Source: a gamma proteobacterium HTCC5015
GTDB lineage: Bacteria; Pseudomonadota; Gammaproteobacteria; HTCC5015
DNA: 42,458 nt
Reading direction: 5' to 3'
Assembly (NCBI GenBank): GCA_000155715.1
Contig: DS990612.1
Location: 1,972-44,429, forward strand
Of the stretch, positions 28,545-36,693 are shown in pieces. The notes under the pieces are model-generated. The model was not told the DNA's origin. It did no database searches and saw only the letters and a program-made list of their open reading frames with translations. Each line of letters begins with the position of its first letter. The first letter of the stretch is position 1. The position numbers and the translations under genes are program-made.

Positions 28545-30111
28545 ATTAATGGTTGTCGATGGAGAGACGGCACAAATTCTTGATTATTTAGAGTGCAGAA
28601 AGTTTTTCGATTCTAGTAGAGGGCTAGGGCGGGCTGCCTCTTGGGAGAAAAGCGGTTCAAATATTCTAGTCAAATACCCGGGTTATTTGACGAAGAAATA
28701 TTCGTCTTCTTTACCTAGCGTGATACGGCTGCTTCGCGATGTCCCCTATTGCTACACAGAAAAGCCAAGTGCAGAGTCAGGTGATCGCGTGCAAGTTTTT
28801 TTTAGCTCAAGTAAGCCGTGCAAGCTTTCTTTGAAGCGTAATTATGGTGGCCGTGAAGAGGTCGATATAGTAGATGGTTTGCACGGCGTTGGCTCCGTTT
28901 GTGATAGCGATCCCGTGCTTGAGGGCGTGAAAGATTGGCCTAGTACAGAGTTCGTGCTTCCTGACCTTGATTCTGGGTTGTGGATTTGTCAGATAAGCGA
29001 TGAGAATGGAAAAACTGCCGAGGCCCCGCTGATTGTTAAATCGAAGAACAATGAAGAGCTTGTGGTTGTATTAAGCTTCTTGACATGGAATTTCTATAAC
29101 CACTGGGGAGGAAGAAGCCGATATAAAAATTTTTTGGACACAGGGCAGCCTCAACAGAGGGCAAGTGTTGGTAGGGGCAGGCAGATTATTAGTTTTATTA
29201 TACGTAAATTTTTAAGTGAGCCGAGACGAGAAAAGATTAAAAAGATGTTGGGTAAAAAAGCTGCAGAATGGGCTTATTGGCCAATTTCTTGGAAAAGGCC
29301 TTGGGTTAAAGACTTCGATCTTAATGCTGCCCCAGAGAGTAAAATTCTAAACCATTTGGCAGCTCTTGAAATTAAAGTTCTAGAATGGCTTGAAAGGGAA
29401 GGGGTTAATTATAGGTGCATAGCTGATGTCGACCTTGAGAATGGTCTCGCCGATGTTTCTTCGGCGAAGGGGGTGGCGTTGTTAGGGCATTCAGAGTATT
29501 GGAGTGAGAAAATGTTCAAGACTCTTGAGCGCATTAATGGTTTAGGTGCTTGGGTATTAAATATTTCGGGTAATAGTATTTATAGAGAAGTTTGCGTTGG
29601 CCAGTATGCAGCTTCACTTAATAATATGACGTTTTGCCTTTCAGGGCAGAATGAAGCCAACCTATTAGGTGTTCGTTTTAATGAAGCCTCTTACGGAACA
29701 GCTGCTCCCTATCAAGTAAAAAATGACCGACATTGGATTTTTAGTGGCCTGGAGCTTGAAAATGGAGACTGGTTTGGTACGGAGTGTTTGATTGGTGCGC
29801 CTCCTCAAACAGCTAATTTACAATTATATTCGCCTGCAAGGCCCTCTACTCTTGATGGGCGCCTACTTGGGAGCGGCGCATCAGGCTTTGAGGTCGATAC
29901 GCTTGTCGACAAGAAAAACTTCTCGTTGGTGGCTAAAGGGGTGCAAAAAAAAGGTGCGAGTATGGTTATTAGGGAGGCTTCGAAGGGGCGCGGAGGAGTT
30001 TTTTCAGCGTCTTCTATTAATTTCGGTGGCTCGTTATTAGTAGATCCCGCATGTTCAAAAATTTTGAAGAATGTCATTGATAAGTCGCTAGGGGGAGAGT
30101 TGCATGGCTGA
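28528..30111 (+). CDS. DMFA2-like (N,N-dimethylformamidase beta-subunit C-terminal domain) protein
   Basis: About 527 residues with no signal peptide. I recognise the pattern of the DMFA2_C domain family: FLTWNFYNHWGGRSRY (near 183-198), VALLGHSEYWSEKMF (near 315-329) and, later, DRHWIFSGLELENGDWFG. The first 150 or so residues look like a beta-sandwich (SGDRVQVFFSSSKPCKLSL, WICQISDENGKTAEAPLIV). The family is named for an iron-dependent amidase, but most members are uncharacterised. It sits between a sulfotransferase and a GT2 and overlaps both, so a role in hydrolysing or forming an amide on a sugar is conceivable. The start is uncertain: GTG 28519 and ATG 28528, 28534 and 28549 are all in frame. 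Confidence 0.65.
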   Translation: MDMKSELMVVDGETAQILDYLECRKFFDSSRGLGRAASWEKSGSNILVKYPGYLTKKYSSSLPSVIRLLRDVPYCYTEKPSAESGDRVQVFFSSSKPCKLSLKRNYGGREEVDIVDGLHGVGSVCDSDPVLEGVKDWPSTEFVLPDLDSGLWICQISDENGKTAEAPLIVKSKNNEELVVVLSFLTWNFYNHWGGRSRYKNFLDTGQPQQRASVGRGRQIISFIIRKFLSEPRREKIKKMLGKKAAEWAYWPISWKRPWVKDFDLNAAPESKILNHLAALEIKVLEWLEREGVNYRCIADVDLENGLADVSSAKGVALLGHSEYWSEKMFKTLERINGLGAWVLNISGNSIYREVCVGQYAASLNNMTFCLSGQNEANLLGVRFNEASYGTAAPYQVKNDRHWIFSGLELENGDWFGTECLIGAPPQTANLQLYSPARPSTLDGRLLGSGASGFEVDTLVDKKNFSLVAKGVQKKGASMVIREASKGRGGVFSASSINFGGSLLVDPACSKILKNVIDKSLGGELHG

Positions 30112-30991
30112 TAAGTTGCTAATCTCAATACTGATTCCCGTTAAAAATGAAGAGAAATATATTGCGACTTGTCTGCGAAGTGTGCTGGAGCAGAGTTATT
30201 CATGGTTTGAGGCTTTGGTGATTGATGATGGATCATCTGATCGTACAAGGGACATAGTTGAGTCATTTCAGGATTCCCGTGTGAAACTTTTGTTAAACCC
30301 GCGCGCCGGAAAGGTAAGTGCTTTTAATCATGGATACAGCCTTTCAAAGGGACAGGCCATCATTTTTCTAGGGGGGGATGACATTTTGCCAAAAATGTCA
30401 CTGGAGCTTAGAGCCCGAGCAATATCCATGGGCGGGCCTAAGAGCCAAAACATATGTGCTTACGGGCAGTTGGCCTTTTTGTCAGAAGACGAAAAATATA
30501 ATGGTATTAGGAAGCCAAAGGATAAGACGAAAGGTTTAAGGAGCGGGGGGACTCTTATACTAAATAGAAGCATGGCTGATTGTGCCTTCCCAATACCTGG
30601 AGAGCTTCCAAATGAAGATACATGGGTGAATATCTGCGTTAATTACTTATCATGCAGTGTGTTTGAGGTTCCAGACGTTGTTCTGAAATATAGGATCCAC
30701 GAAGGAAACTCTCACAATAGGTATCTAGGTTTTTCTCATATGAATAACTTTTTACACAAAAGATATCTTGCTTACGATATTTTTTATAAATCTCATCGAG
30801 ATTCCTTGTCTAGCTCTCAAAGAAAAGAGGTGCAGGCTATAGCTGCTGCAGAAATGCTTCGGTGGAACGGGAAAAGTATCAGTATATTATTTAACATGCC
30901 CGTCCCATTTAAATTGAAGTTTTCTTATTTTATGAATTCGTCCAGCTTTTTATACCGTTTAAAGCTCTCTTTCATGAGGTTTCTTTATTAA
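30104..30991 (+). CDS. Glycosyltransferase family 2 (GT-A fold)
   Basis: A 295-residue inverting glycosyltransferase. ISILIPVKNEEKYIATCLRS opens the nucleotide-binding domain; DDGSSD is at 41-46, and FLGGDDILP near 89-97 carries the metal-binding DXD-like pair. PNEDTWVNICVNYL supplies the likely catalytic Asp/Glu region. GGGGGAGAG gives a strong ribosome-binding site before ATG 30104, which overlaps the previous gene by 8 bases. G7 (30371-30377) and G6 (30545-30550) runs occur inside. Donor unknown. It is one of only two glycosyltransferases in cluster B besides the initiating enzyme, implying a short repeat unit. Confidence 0.88.
   Translation: MADKLLISILIPVKNEEKYIATCLRSVLEQSYSWFEALVIDDGSSDRTRDIVESFQDSRVKLLLNPRAGKVSAFNHGYSLSKGQAIIFLGGDDILPKMSLELRARAISMGGPKSQNICAYGQLAFLSEDEKYNGIRKPKDKTKGLRSGGTLILNRSMADCAFPIPGELPNEDTWVNICVNYLSCSVFEVPDVVLKYRIHEGNSHNRYLGFSHMNNFLHKRYLAYDIFYKSHRDSLSSSQRKEVQAIAAAEMLRWNGKSISILFNMPVPFKLKFSYFMNSSSFLYRLKLSFMRFLY
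30371..30377 (+). repeat. G7 homopolymer inside the GT2 gene
   Basis: Seven Gs encode the Gly-Gly before the DXD-like Asp pair of the glycosyltransferase. Slippage here would remove the catalytic region. Confidence 0.6.
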
Positions 30992-31032
30992 TGCGAGATA
31001 TAGTGACCTTTCTTAGTGGTGTTGGAAGATGA
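30991..31032 (+). other. 13-codon ORF bridging GT2 and wzy
   Basis: ATG 30991 overlaps the GT2 stop (TAATG), and its TGA (31030-31032) overlaps the next ATG (ATGA). The 13-residue product is MRDIVTFLSGVGR. No Shine-Dalgarno is obvious. It may only be a means of translational coupling, or chance. Confidence 0.3.
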
Positions 31033-32135
31033 GAGTTGTTGTCGATAAAAGGGTTGCAGTAGCTTGGTTCGCCATGACTGTCTTTGTTTTTATTCGCCCG
31101 CTTAGTTTGTGGGCTTCTGTTAGGGGGAACAATGTATTTGATCTGCCAGCAACGCTTCTTTTTTTGATTACGGGTTTGACTGGAGTTTGGTACTACCTAA
31201 AAAAGCCTGAATCAAAGGTTCAGTTATTGCACATATTTTTTTTGGCCTCCTTGGTTTTATCGGTTTCTTGGAATCGTTTTTTTAATCAGTTTGCAATAGA
31301 AGAAGGTGTTGATTTTTTTCCATATTATTATTCCATTCTTCTACATGTTGTTTATTTCGGTTGGGGGGGGCTTTTTGGCTTTTTGATGCAAGACAATAAA
31401 GTACGCCATCTAGCCCTGCCGTCACTTTTATACATTTCTTCCTGCTTGTTATATCTATTGTATTTAGGTGGGGGTGGGTACTCTGAAACGATAGTGGATT
31501 ACCGATACTCGGCCTCATATCACTTTTTAGGTCTTTCCTTCTCTCTCGTGACCATTTATGCGCTGGCTTCATCCAAGGCAGCTAAATATTTTATATTCGT
31601 TTTAGTGACTTCTTTTTGGATTTTGTTTCAAATAGGGAATAAGGGTGCTATTGCTTCTTTGTTGCTGGCGTTCTTCTTTTGTAGGTTTTCCAATAAGACA
31701 ATTGTTATGGCGCTAACTTCCATCGGCTTAGTTTATTTTCTTGCGCCCTCTTTTCTCTATGAGTTAACAGGATTCGAAACTATTTTAGGGCGTCAAAAAT
31801 TCGATGCCTCTGGATTTGATGATATTTATAAAAATGGTGGTGTTTTTGCTGGCCAAGTATATCGCCATGGCGTCTTTGGGGCCTACATGCATAACTTCTT
31901 TTCATATTTTAGACAGTTTGGCGTCGTTGTGTGGCTGCTCCTCGTTTTCGTGGTTTATGGGTTGCTTTCTAATGTCGAGTCTAGAGCTGACAAAATGGTT
32001 GTGATTTTTTTTGTTTCTCAGGTTCTTTTTTTTAGAACTTTTGCTAACTCATTGATCTTGTTTCCTGTTGGGTACATGTATGTCTCTAAGTTGTATAGTC
32101 ACTCGCTTAAGCAAGATAGTGAAGTAAATGCTTAG
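31029..32135 (+). CDS. wzy: O-antigen/EPS polymerase-like membrane protein, Wzy type (second)
   Basis: A 368-residue protein made almost wholly of hydrophobic helices (about ten). A loop near 255-300 contains QVYRHGVFGAYMHNFFSYF, comparable to the HN-containing loop of Wzy/WaaL-type polymerases. Context (wzx and GT2 upstream, nucleotide-sugar genes downstream) favours a polymerase for the cluster B unit. GGAAG lies immediately before ATG 31029, so expression may depend on coupling through the short ORF at 30991. A G8 run lies at 31363-31370. Very AT-rich. Sequence similarity to the first Wzy is not evident by eye. Confidence 0.75.
   Translation: MRVVVDKRVAVAWFAMTVFVFIRPLSLWASVRGNNVFDLPATLLFLITGLTGVWYYLKKPESKVQLLHIFFLASLVLSVSWNRFFNQFAIEEGVDFFPYYYSILLHVVYFGWGGLFGFLMQDNKVRHLALPSLLYISSCLLYLLYLGGGGYSETIVDYRYSASYHFLGLSFSLVTIYALASSKAAKYFIFVLVTSFWILFQIGNKGAIASLLLAFFFCRFSNKTIVMALTSIGLVYFLAPSFLYELTGFETILGRQKFDASGFDDIYKNGGVFAGQVYRHGVFGAYMHNFFSYFRQFGVVVWLLLVFVVYGLLSNVESRADKMVVIFFVSQVLFFRTFANSLILFPVGYMYVSKLYSHSLKQDSEVNA
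31363..31370 (+). repeat. G8 homopolymer inside the second wzy
   Basis: Eight consecutive Gs, the longest G run I found in the window, encoding Trp-Gly-Gly in a membrane helix around codon 113. A candidate slippage site. Confidence 0.65.
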
Positions 32136-32182
32136 AATTTATTTGGTGCTATTGACCATATAAAAATTATCAAAGGTTTTTT

Positions 32183-33187
32183 ATGATTTCTGTGTATTTA
32201 ATTACTGGTGGAACAGGCTCTTTTGGTAAGGCCATGGTGGATTACCTGTTGGCTCATGGCGCGCCTGAGATTCGCATCCTTAGCCGCGACGAGGCCAAGC
32301 AAGAGGAGATGCGTATTGCCTACGGGCGGTCTGAGCTCAAGTTTTTTATTGGTGATGTGCGCGATCGAGCCTCGGTGGACAAAGCGATGAAGGGCGTGAG
32401 CATGGTGTTCCATGCGGCGGCGCTCAAGCAGGTGCCCTCCTGTGAATTCTTCCCCATGGAGGCGGTGAAGACCAACATCCAGGGCAGCCAGAATGTGATC
32501 GACAGCGCCGTGGAAGCGGGCGTGGAAAGCGTGGTGTGCCTGAGTACCGACAAGGCGGTGATGCCTGTGAATGCCATGGGCATGTCCAAGGCCATGATGG
32601 AAAAGGTGGCCCAGGCCTCCAGCCGTCAGCTGGGTGAGGGTGATACGGTGATTTCCTGCGTGCGCTACGGCAATGTGATGTGCTCTCGCGGTTCGGTGAT
32701 TCCGCTGTTTATCAAGCAGATTCAGGAAGGCAAGCCACTGACCATTACCGAACCCACCATGACGCGCTTTATGCTGTCCCTTGAGGACGCCATCAAACTG
32801 GTGCACTTTGCCTTTGAAAATGCACGCCAGGGAGACATTTTTGTCCGCAAGGCACCGGCCTGTACGGTGCAGATGCTGGCGGAAGTGCTGGTAGACCTCT
32901 TTGAGGCAGATAACGAGGTGCAGGTTATTGGCTGGCGCCATGGCGAAAAGCTCTACGAAACGCTGGCCAGTGCTGAAGAGCTGCTGCGTTCCGAAGACAT
33001 GGGTGACTACTATCGAGTCAGCTACGATAGCCGCGATCTCAACTACGCCAAGTTTTTTACTGAGGGCAAGGTGGAAGAGACCAGTACTGAGGACTACCAT
33101 TCCCACAACACCTACCAGCTCACGCGCGAGGAGCTGAAATCATTGTTGCTGACACTGCCAGAAGTGCAGGCAGCGCTTGAGCACTGA
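32183..33187 (+). CDS. fnlA: UDP-GlcNAc 4,6-dehydratase/5-epimerase, FnlA/WbjB/CapE family
   Basis: The first step to UDP-L-FucNAc: inverting 4,6-dehydration of UDP-GlcNAc. The 334-residue extended-SDR protein has the Rossmann motif LITGGTGSFGKA (6-17), HAAALKQVPSCEFFPMEA (78-95), and the altered triad of this subfamily: Ser121 in STDKAV and Met132/Lys136 in AMGMSK, with Met in place of the usual Tyr. AAAGG stands 6 bases before the ATG. The genes for the next two steps follow immediately. Its first 40 or so bases are AT-rich like the upstream block, and the rest is GC-richer. Confidence 0.93.
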   Translation: MISVYLITGGTGSFGKAMVDYLLAHGAPEIRILSRDEAKQEEMRIAYGRSELKFFIGDVRDRASVDKAMKGVSMVFHAAALKQVPSCEFFPMEAVKTNIQGSQNVIDSAVEAGVESVVCLSTDKAVMPVNAMGMSKAMMEKVAQASSRQLGEGDTVISCVRYGNVMCSRGSVIPLFIKQIQEGKPLTITEPTMTRFMLSLEDAIKLVHFAFENARQGDIFVRKAPACTVQMLAEVLVDLFEADNEVQVIGWRHGEKLYETLASAEELLRSEDMGDYYRVSYDSRDLNYAKFFTEGKVEETSTEDYHSHNTYQLTREELKSLLLTLPEVQAALEH

Positions 33188-33197
33188 GGAGTTTGCG

Positions 33198-34310
33198 ATG
33201 AAAACGGTTATCACAGGTTCGGCAGGCTTGCTGGGATGGCACCTGCGTTGCTACCTGAGCGTGCTAGATGGTTGGAAAGATCAAGTGGTGGCGCTGGATC
33301 GCCAGAGCTTTAACGATGAGGCCACGCTGGTTTCCGCCCTAGAAGGTGCTGATGTGGTCGTGCACTGCGCGGGTGTCAATCGCGCCGATGACAGCGAGTT
33401 GGAACAAGGTAATATAGCCTTGGCCCAACGTTTGGTGGATGGGTTGGTCGCTGCAGGCAGCACTCCCCATGTGGTCTATGCCAATACCATTCACAAACAT
33501 AAGGGCACTCCCTACGGCCGCGGCAAGGCGGGTGCCGACAGAGTGTTTCGTGAGGGTGTTGAGAAAAGTGGCGCTCGCTATACCGAGCTGGTACTGCCCC
33601 ACGTGTTTGGTGAGGGTGGTCGACCTTTTTACAATTCCGCGACACTGACGTTCTGCCAGCAAATTGTGAATGGCGAACCGCTCAATATTCATCCAGGTGG
33701 TCAGCTGGAATTGCTCCATGCTCAAGATATTTGTGTCGAATTGGTGAGTGCGGTAGAGCGTGGGCACAGTGGTGAGTTGCGCTTGAAGGGGCGCACTGTT
33801 ACTCCGGCAGAAGTGGCGGGCAAGTTGGAGTCCATGCACGCAAGTTACACGAACCATGTGATGCCCGATTTGCGAGAGGGTTTTGACCTGCAATTGTTTA
33901 ATACTCTGCGTTCATTTCTTTACCCTGCTCACTACCCCGTGGCGTTAAAGCTCAATACAGACAATCGCGGCTCTTTGTTCGAAGCGGTCAAGGCCGACAA
34001 CGGTGGCCAGGCGTTTCTCTCCACCACCAAGCCTGGCATTACACGGGGCAATCATTTTCACTTTGGCAAAGTAGAGCGATTTTTGGTCATTCGAGGCGAG
34101 GCCGTGATTCGTTTACGCCGTTTGTTTGATGATGAAGTGACAGAGTTTCGAGTGTCGGGCAGTGAGCCGGTATATGTCGACATGCCCACTCTACACACCC
34201 ACAACATTACCAATGTGGGGGATGAAGAGCTGATGACGATGTTCTGGAGTCATGAGATTTTTGATCCAGAAAACCCCGATACATACTTTCTGCCCGTTGG
34301 GCAGGAATAG
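33198..34310 (+). CDS. fnlB: UDP-2-acetamido-2,6-dideoxy-hexulose 4-reductase, FnlB/WbjC/CapF family
   Basis: The second step to UDP-L-FucNAc: C3 epimerisation and NADPH reduction of the FnlA product. The 370-residue protein has an N-terminal short SDR domain (VITGSAGLLGWHL, 4-16) and a C-terminal cupin domain with GNHFHFGKVERFLVIRGEA, as in CapF, where the cupin does the epimerisation and the SDR the reduction. TGAGGAG 6 bases upstream supports ATG 33198; an in-frame ATG at 33177 would overlap fnlA. The product pairs with the epimerase 13 bases downstream. Confidence 0.92.
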   Translation: MKTVITGSAGLLGWHLRCYLSVLDGWKDQVVALDRQSFNDEATLVSALEGADVVVHCAGVNRADDSELEQGNIALAQRLVDGLVAAGSTPHVVYANTIHKHKGTPYGRGKAGADRVFREGVEKSGARYTELVLPHVFGEGGRPFYNSATLTFCQQIVNGEPLNIHPGGQLELLHAQDICVELVSAVERGHSGELRLKGRTVTPAEVAGKLESMHASYTNHVMPDLREGFDLQLFNTLRSFLYPAHYPVALKLNTDNRGSLFEAVKADNGGQAFLSTTKPGITRGNHFHFGKVERFLVIRGEAVIRLRRLFDDEVTEFRVSGSEPVYVDMPTLHTHNITNVGDEELMTMFWSHEIFDPENPDTYFLPVGQE

Positions 34311-34322
34311 CGAGAGCGAACT

Positions 34323-35468
34323 ATGAAAGTAATGACCATACTGGGCACGCGTCCCGAGATTATTCGCCTTTCACGCGTGATGGCCGCATTGGACGAGGTC
34401 GTTGAGCATAAAATTGTCCACACCGGGCAAAATTACGACTACGAACTCAATGATGTGTTTTTTGAAGAGTTGGGTGTGCGCCGCCCCGATCATTTTTTGA
34501 ATGCCGATACATCGTCTCTCGGGCGTTGCCTAGGTGACATTCTAATTAAAACAGAAGCGGTGTTGCTAGAGGAAAAGCCCGATGCGGTGTTGGTCTTAGG
34601 TGATACCAACAGTGCGATAGCGACCGTGATGGCAAAGCGGATGAAAGTACCCACCTATCATATGGAGGCAGGCAATCGTTGCTTCGATGCCAATGTGCCG
34701 GAGGAAATTAACCGAAAGTTGGTGGATCATACGGCAGATTTTAATTTGGTTTACACAGAACATGCCCGCCGCCACTTGATTAGCGAAGGCTTGTCTCACC
34801 GTTTTATTTATCTAACGGGGTCGCCTATGCGAGAGGTGCTAGAACACTCTTTAGACAAAATAAAACACTCGAATGTGCTTGAAGAGCTTGGCTTGCAGAC
34901 GGGGCAGTTTTTTATTGTCAGTGTGCACCGCGAAGAAAATGTCGATAGCAAGGCAAGCCTGGAAAAAGTAGTAGAGGCGTTGCAAGCGGTACATGAGGCT
35001 TTTGGTTTGCCCGTGGTGGTGTCGACGCACCCGAGAACGCGAAATCGTCTTGAAAAGCTCGGAGCTTTAGAGCAGTCGGGCGATATTCGCTTCCTTAAGC
35101 CCTTTGGGTTTTTTGATTACAACTGTTTGCAAATGGCATCTTTTTGCGCCATTTCTGATAGCGGCACTATTAGCGAAGAGTCTTCCATTCTGGATTTTCC
35201 TGCAGTCACCTTGCGCCGCTCCATTGAGCGCCCCGAAGCGCTGGATACGGGGGCGATCGCGTTAACCGGTTTAGACGCTGAAGCCTTGGTTGACGGTATT
35301 AAGGTTGCCACCGCGTCGAGGTCGGTCTTCTCTAATACGGAGCCAGAGGTGCCCGAAGATTACCAAGTGCGCAACACTTCTGAACGCGTGGTGCGCCTGA
35401 TTACAGGCACCGCCAAGTTGACGAGTCGCTGGCGCAATATGGATGAGTTCAGTCGCTATGACTGGTAG
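34323..35468 (+). CDS. fnlC: UDP-N-acetyl-L-fucosamine-forming 2-epimerase, FnlC/WbjD/CapG family
   Basis: The last step: C2 epimerisation of UDP-2-acetamido-2,6-dideoxy-L-talose to UDP-L-FucNAc. A 381-residue non-hydrolysing epimerase with ILGTRPEIIRLSRVM, HTGQNYDYELNDVFFEELG, VLGDTNSAIATVMAKRM, HMEAGNRCFDANVPEEINR and CAISDSGTISEESSI. GNRCFD, in place of GLRSFN in the wbpI homologue, is characteristic of the CapG/WbjD branch. The end overlaps the next gene by 11 bases. Adjacent fnlA-fnlB-fnlC is a conserved order, as in P. aeruginosa O11 (wbjBCD) and S. aureus cap5/8EFG. Confidence 0.94.
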   Translation: MKVMTILGTRPEIIRLSRVMAALDEVVEHKIVHTGQNYDYELNDVFFEELGVRRPDHFLNADTSSLGRCLGDILIKTEAVLLEEKPDAVLVLGDTNSAIATVMAKRMKVPTYHMEAGNRCFDANVPEEINRKLVDHTADFNLVYTEHARRHLISEGLSHRFIYLTGSPMREVLEHSLDKIKHSNVLEELGLQTGQFFIVSVHREENVDSKASLEKVVEALQAVHEAFGLPVVVSTHPRTRNRLEKLGALEQSGDIRFLKPFGFFDYNCLQMASFCAISDSGTISEESSILDFPAVTLRRSIERPEALDTGAIALTGLDAEALVDGIKVATASRSVFSNTEPEVPEDYQVRNTSERVVRLITGTAKLTSRWRNMDEFSRYDW

Positions 35469-36690
35469 GGGGCGCAGCGGCTCTAGGCCGTTGCGCATTT
35501 TGGCGATTCATCGTTACTACTGGCCTGATGCGCCGCCTTACGCCTCTATGTTGAGGCGTATTGTGTCTTCATGGCAGCAAGTTGGCCATCAGGTTGACGT
35601 GCTCTCGTCTCAGCCGTCTTATAAGGCGGCACTGGAGAATCAGAAGCGTCCAGCCAGTGAAAGATTAGATGGTGCCCGTGTGTCTCGCCTGTCGTTGCCC
35701 AGCGAGTCTGGGCGCCCCGTGGTACGTATTTTGAATGCGCTGAAATTGTGCGCCGCTATCTGGTGTAAGGCGCTGCTGGGTCGTCGTTACGATGTGATTA
35801 TGGTGTCGACGGCGCCGCCGGTTCTGGCAGGGTTTGCCTGTGCCTTAGTGGCTAGGCTAAGAGGCTCTCGATTTATCTATCACTGCATGGACATACACCC
35901 TGAAATTGGACGGATTTCTGGGGAGTTTCGCAACCCAGTAGTCTTTCGCACTTTGCAGGCGATGGACCGCTGGAGTTGCCGTCAGGCGCGTCCTGTTGTG
36001 GTGTTGTCAGACGATATGCAGCACGCCCTAGAAAACCGCAAAGCAGGCGATACGCTGGAGATAGCCGTCATCAATAATTTTAGCTTGCCCTCTGATGAAG
36101 AGGTCTGTGAGAAACTGCCGTTTACCATGGAAAGAAACGGTTTTAATTTGATTTTTGCAGGCAACATCGGCCGCTTTCAAGGATTGGAGGCGTTGATTAA
36201 GGCCATGGCATTATTGTCTGATCGCCCAGATATTCGGTTGATTCTGATGGGTGAGGGGGCGGCTAAAAGTGAGTTAGAATCGCTGGCTCGAGAGCTTGAA
36301 GCCAATGTTCATTTTGTGGGGCACCATCCAGTGTCCGTGGCTAAGCTCGCTATGCAAAAAGCCGATGCAGGTTTTGTTAGCCTTGCCTCCGATATTTATC
36401 GGTACGCGTACCCCAGCAAAACGATGACCTATCTTGAACAAGGGTGTCCGCTATTAGTGGCTGTCGAGCCGGAGAGTCGTTTGGCAAAAGAAGTGCTTGA
36501 AAATCAATTGGGTGCAGCGGTTTCGGCGGGTGATGGTGATTCCATTGCCCAGGGGATTCTGTCAATGGCTGATGATTCCAGTCAGCTGCAGCAAGCCAAA
36601 ATGAACGCCGAGAGTTGGGGGCGTAAAAACTACTCAGAAAGTGAAGTGTTGCCGTTGTGGCAGGCACTGCTGGAAAGTCCGAGCAAATAA
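35458..36690 (+). CDS. wbuB: Glycosyltransferase family 4, WbuB/WbjE-like (probable L-FucNAc transferase)
   Basis: A 410-residue GT4. The N-terminal domain opens RILAIHRYYWPDAPPYASML and includes YHCMDIHPEIGRIS; the C-terminal domain has FAGNIGRFQGLEALIKAM and YPSKTMTYLEQGCPLLVAV. WbuB/WbjE/CapL-type enzymes next to fnlABC transfer L-FucNAc to an undecaprenyl-PP-linked HexNAc, which fits the PglC-like initiating enzyme two genes on. ATG 35458 is chosen (11-base overlap, GGATGAG upstream); ATG 35443 is also possible. Donor assignment rests on gene order. Confidence 0.87.
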   Translation: MTGRGRSGSRPLRILAIHRYYWPDAPPYASMLRRIVSSWQQVGHQVDVLSSQPSYKAALENQKRPASERLDGARVSRLSLPSESGRPVVRILNALKLCAAIWCKALLGRRYDVIMVSTAPPVLAGFACALVARLRGSRFIYHCMDIHPEIGRISGEFRNPVVFRTLQAMDRWSCRQARPVVVLSDDMQHALENRKAGDTLEIAVINNFSLPSDEEVCEKLPFTMERNGFNLIFAGNIGRFQGLEALIKAMALLSDRPDIRLILMGEGAAKSELESLARELEANVHFVGHHPVSVAKLAMQKADAGFVSLASDIYRYAYPSKTMTYLEQGCPLLVAVEPESRLAKEVLENQLGAAVSAGDGDSIAQGILSMADDSSQLQQAKMNAESWGRKNYSESEVLPLWQALLESPSK

Positions 36691-36693
36691 ACT

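Noticed and set aside
32198-33106. 302-residue minus-strand open frame opposite fnlA
   Set aside because: Same antisense-frame effect; composition is His/Ala/Leu-rich and the plus strand encodes an unmistakable FnlA.
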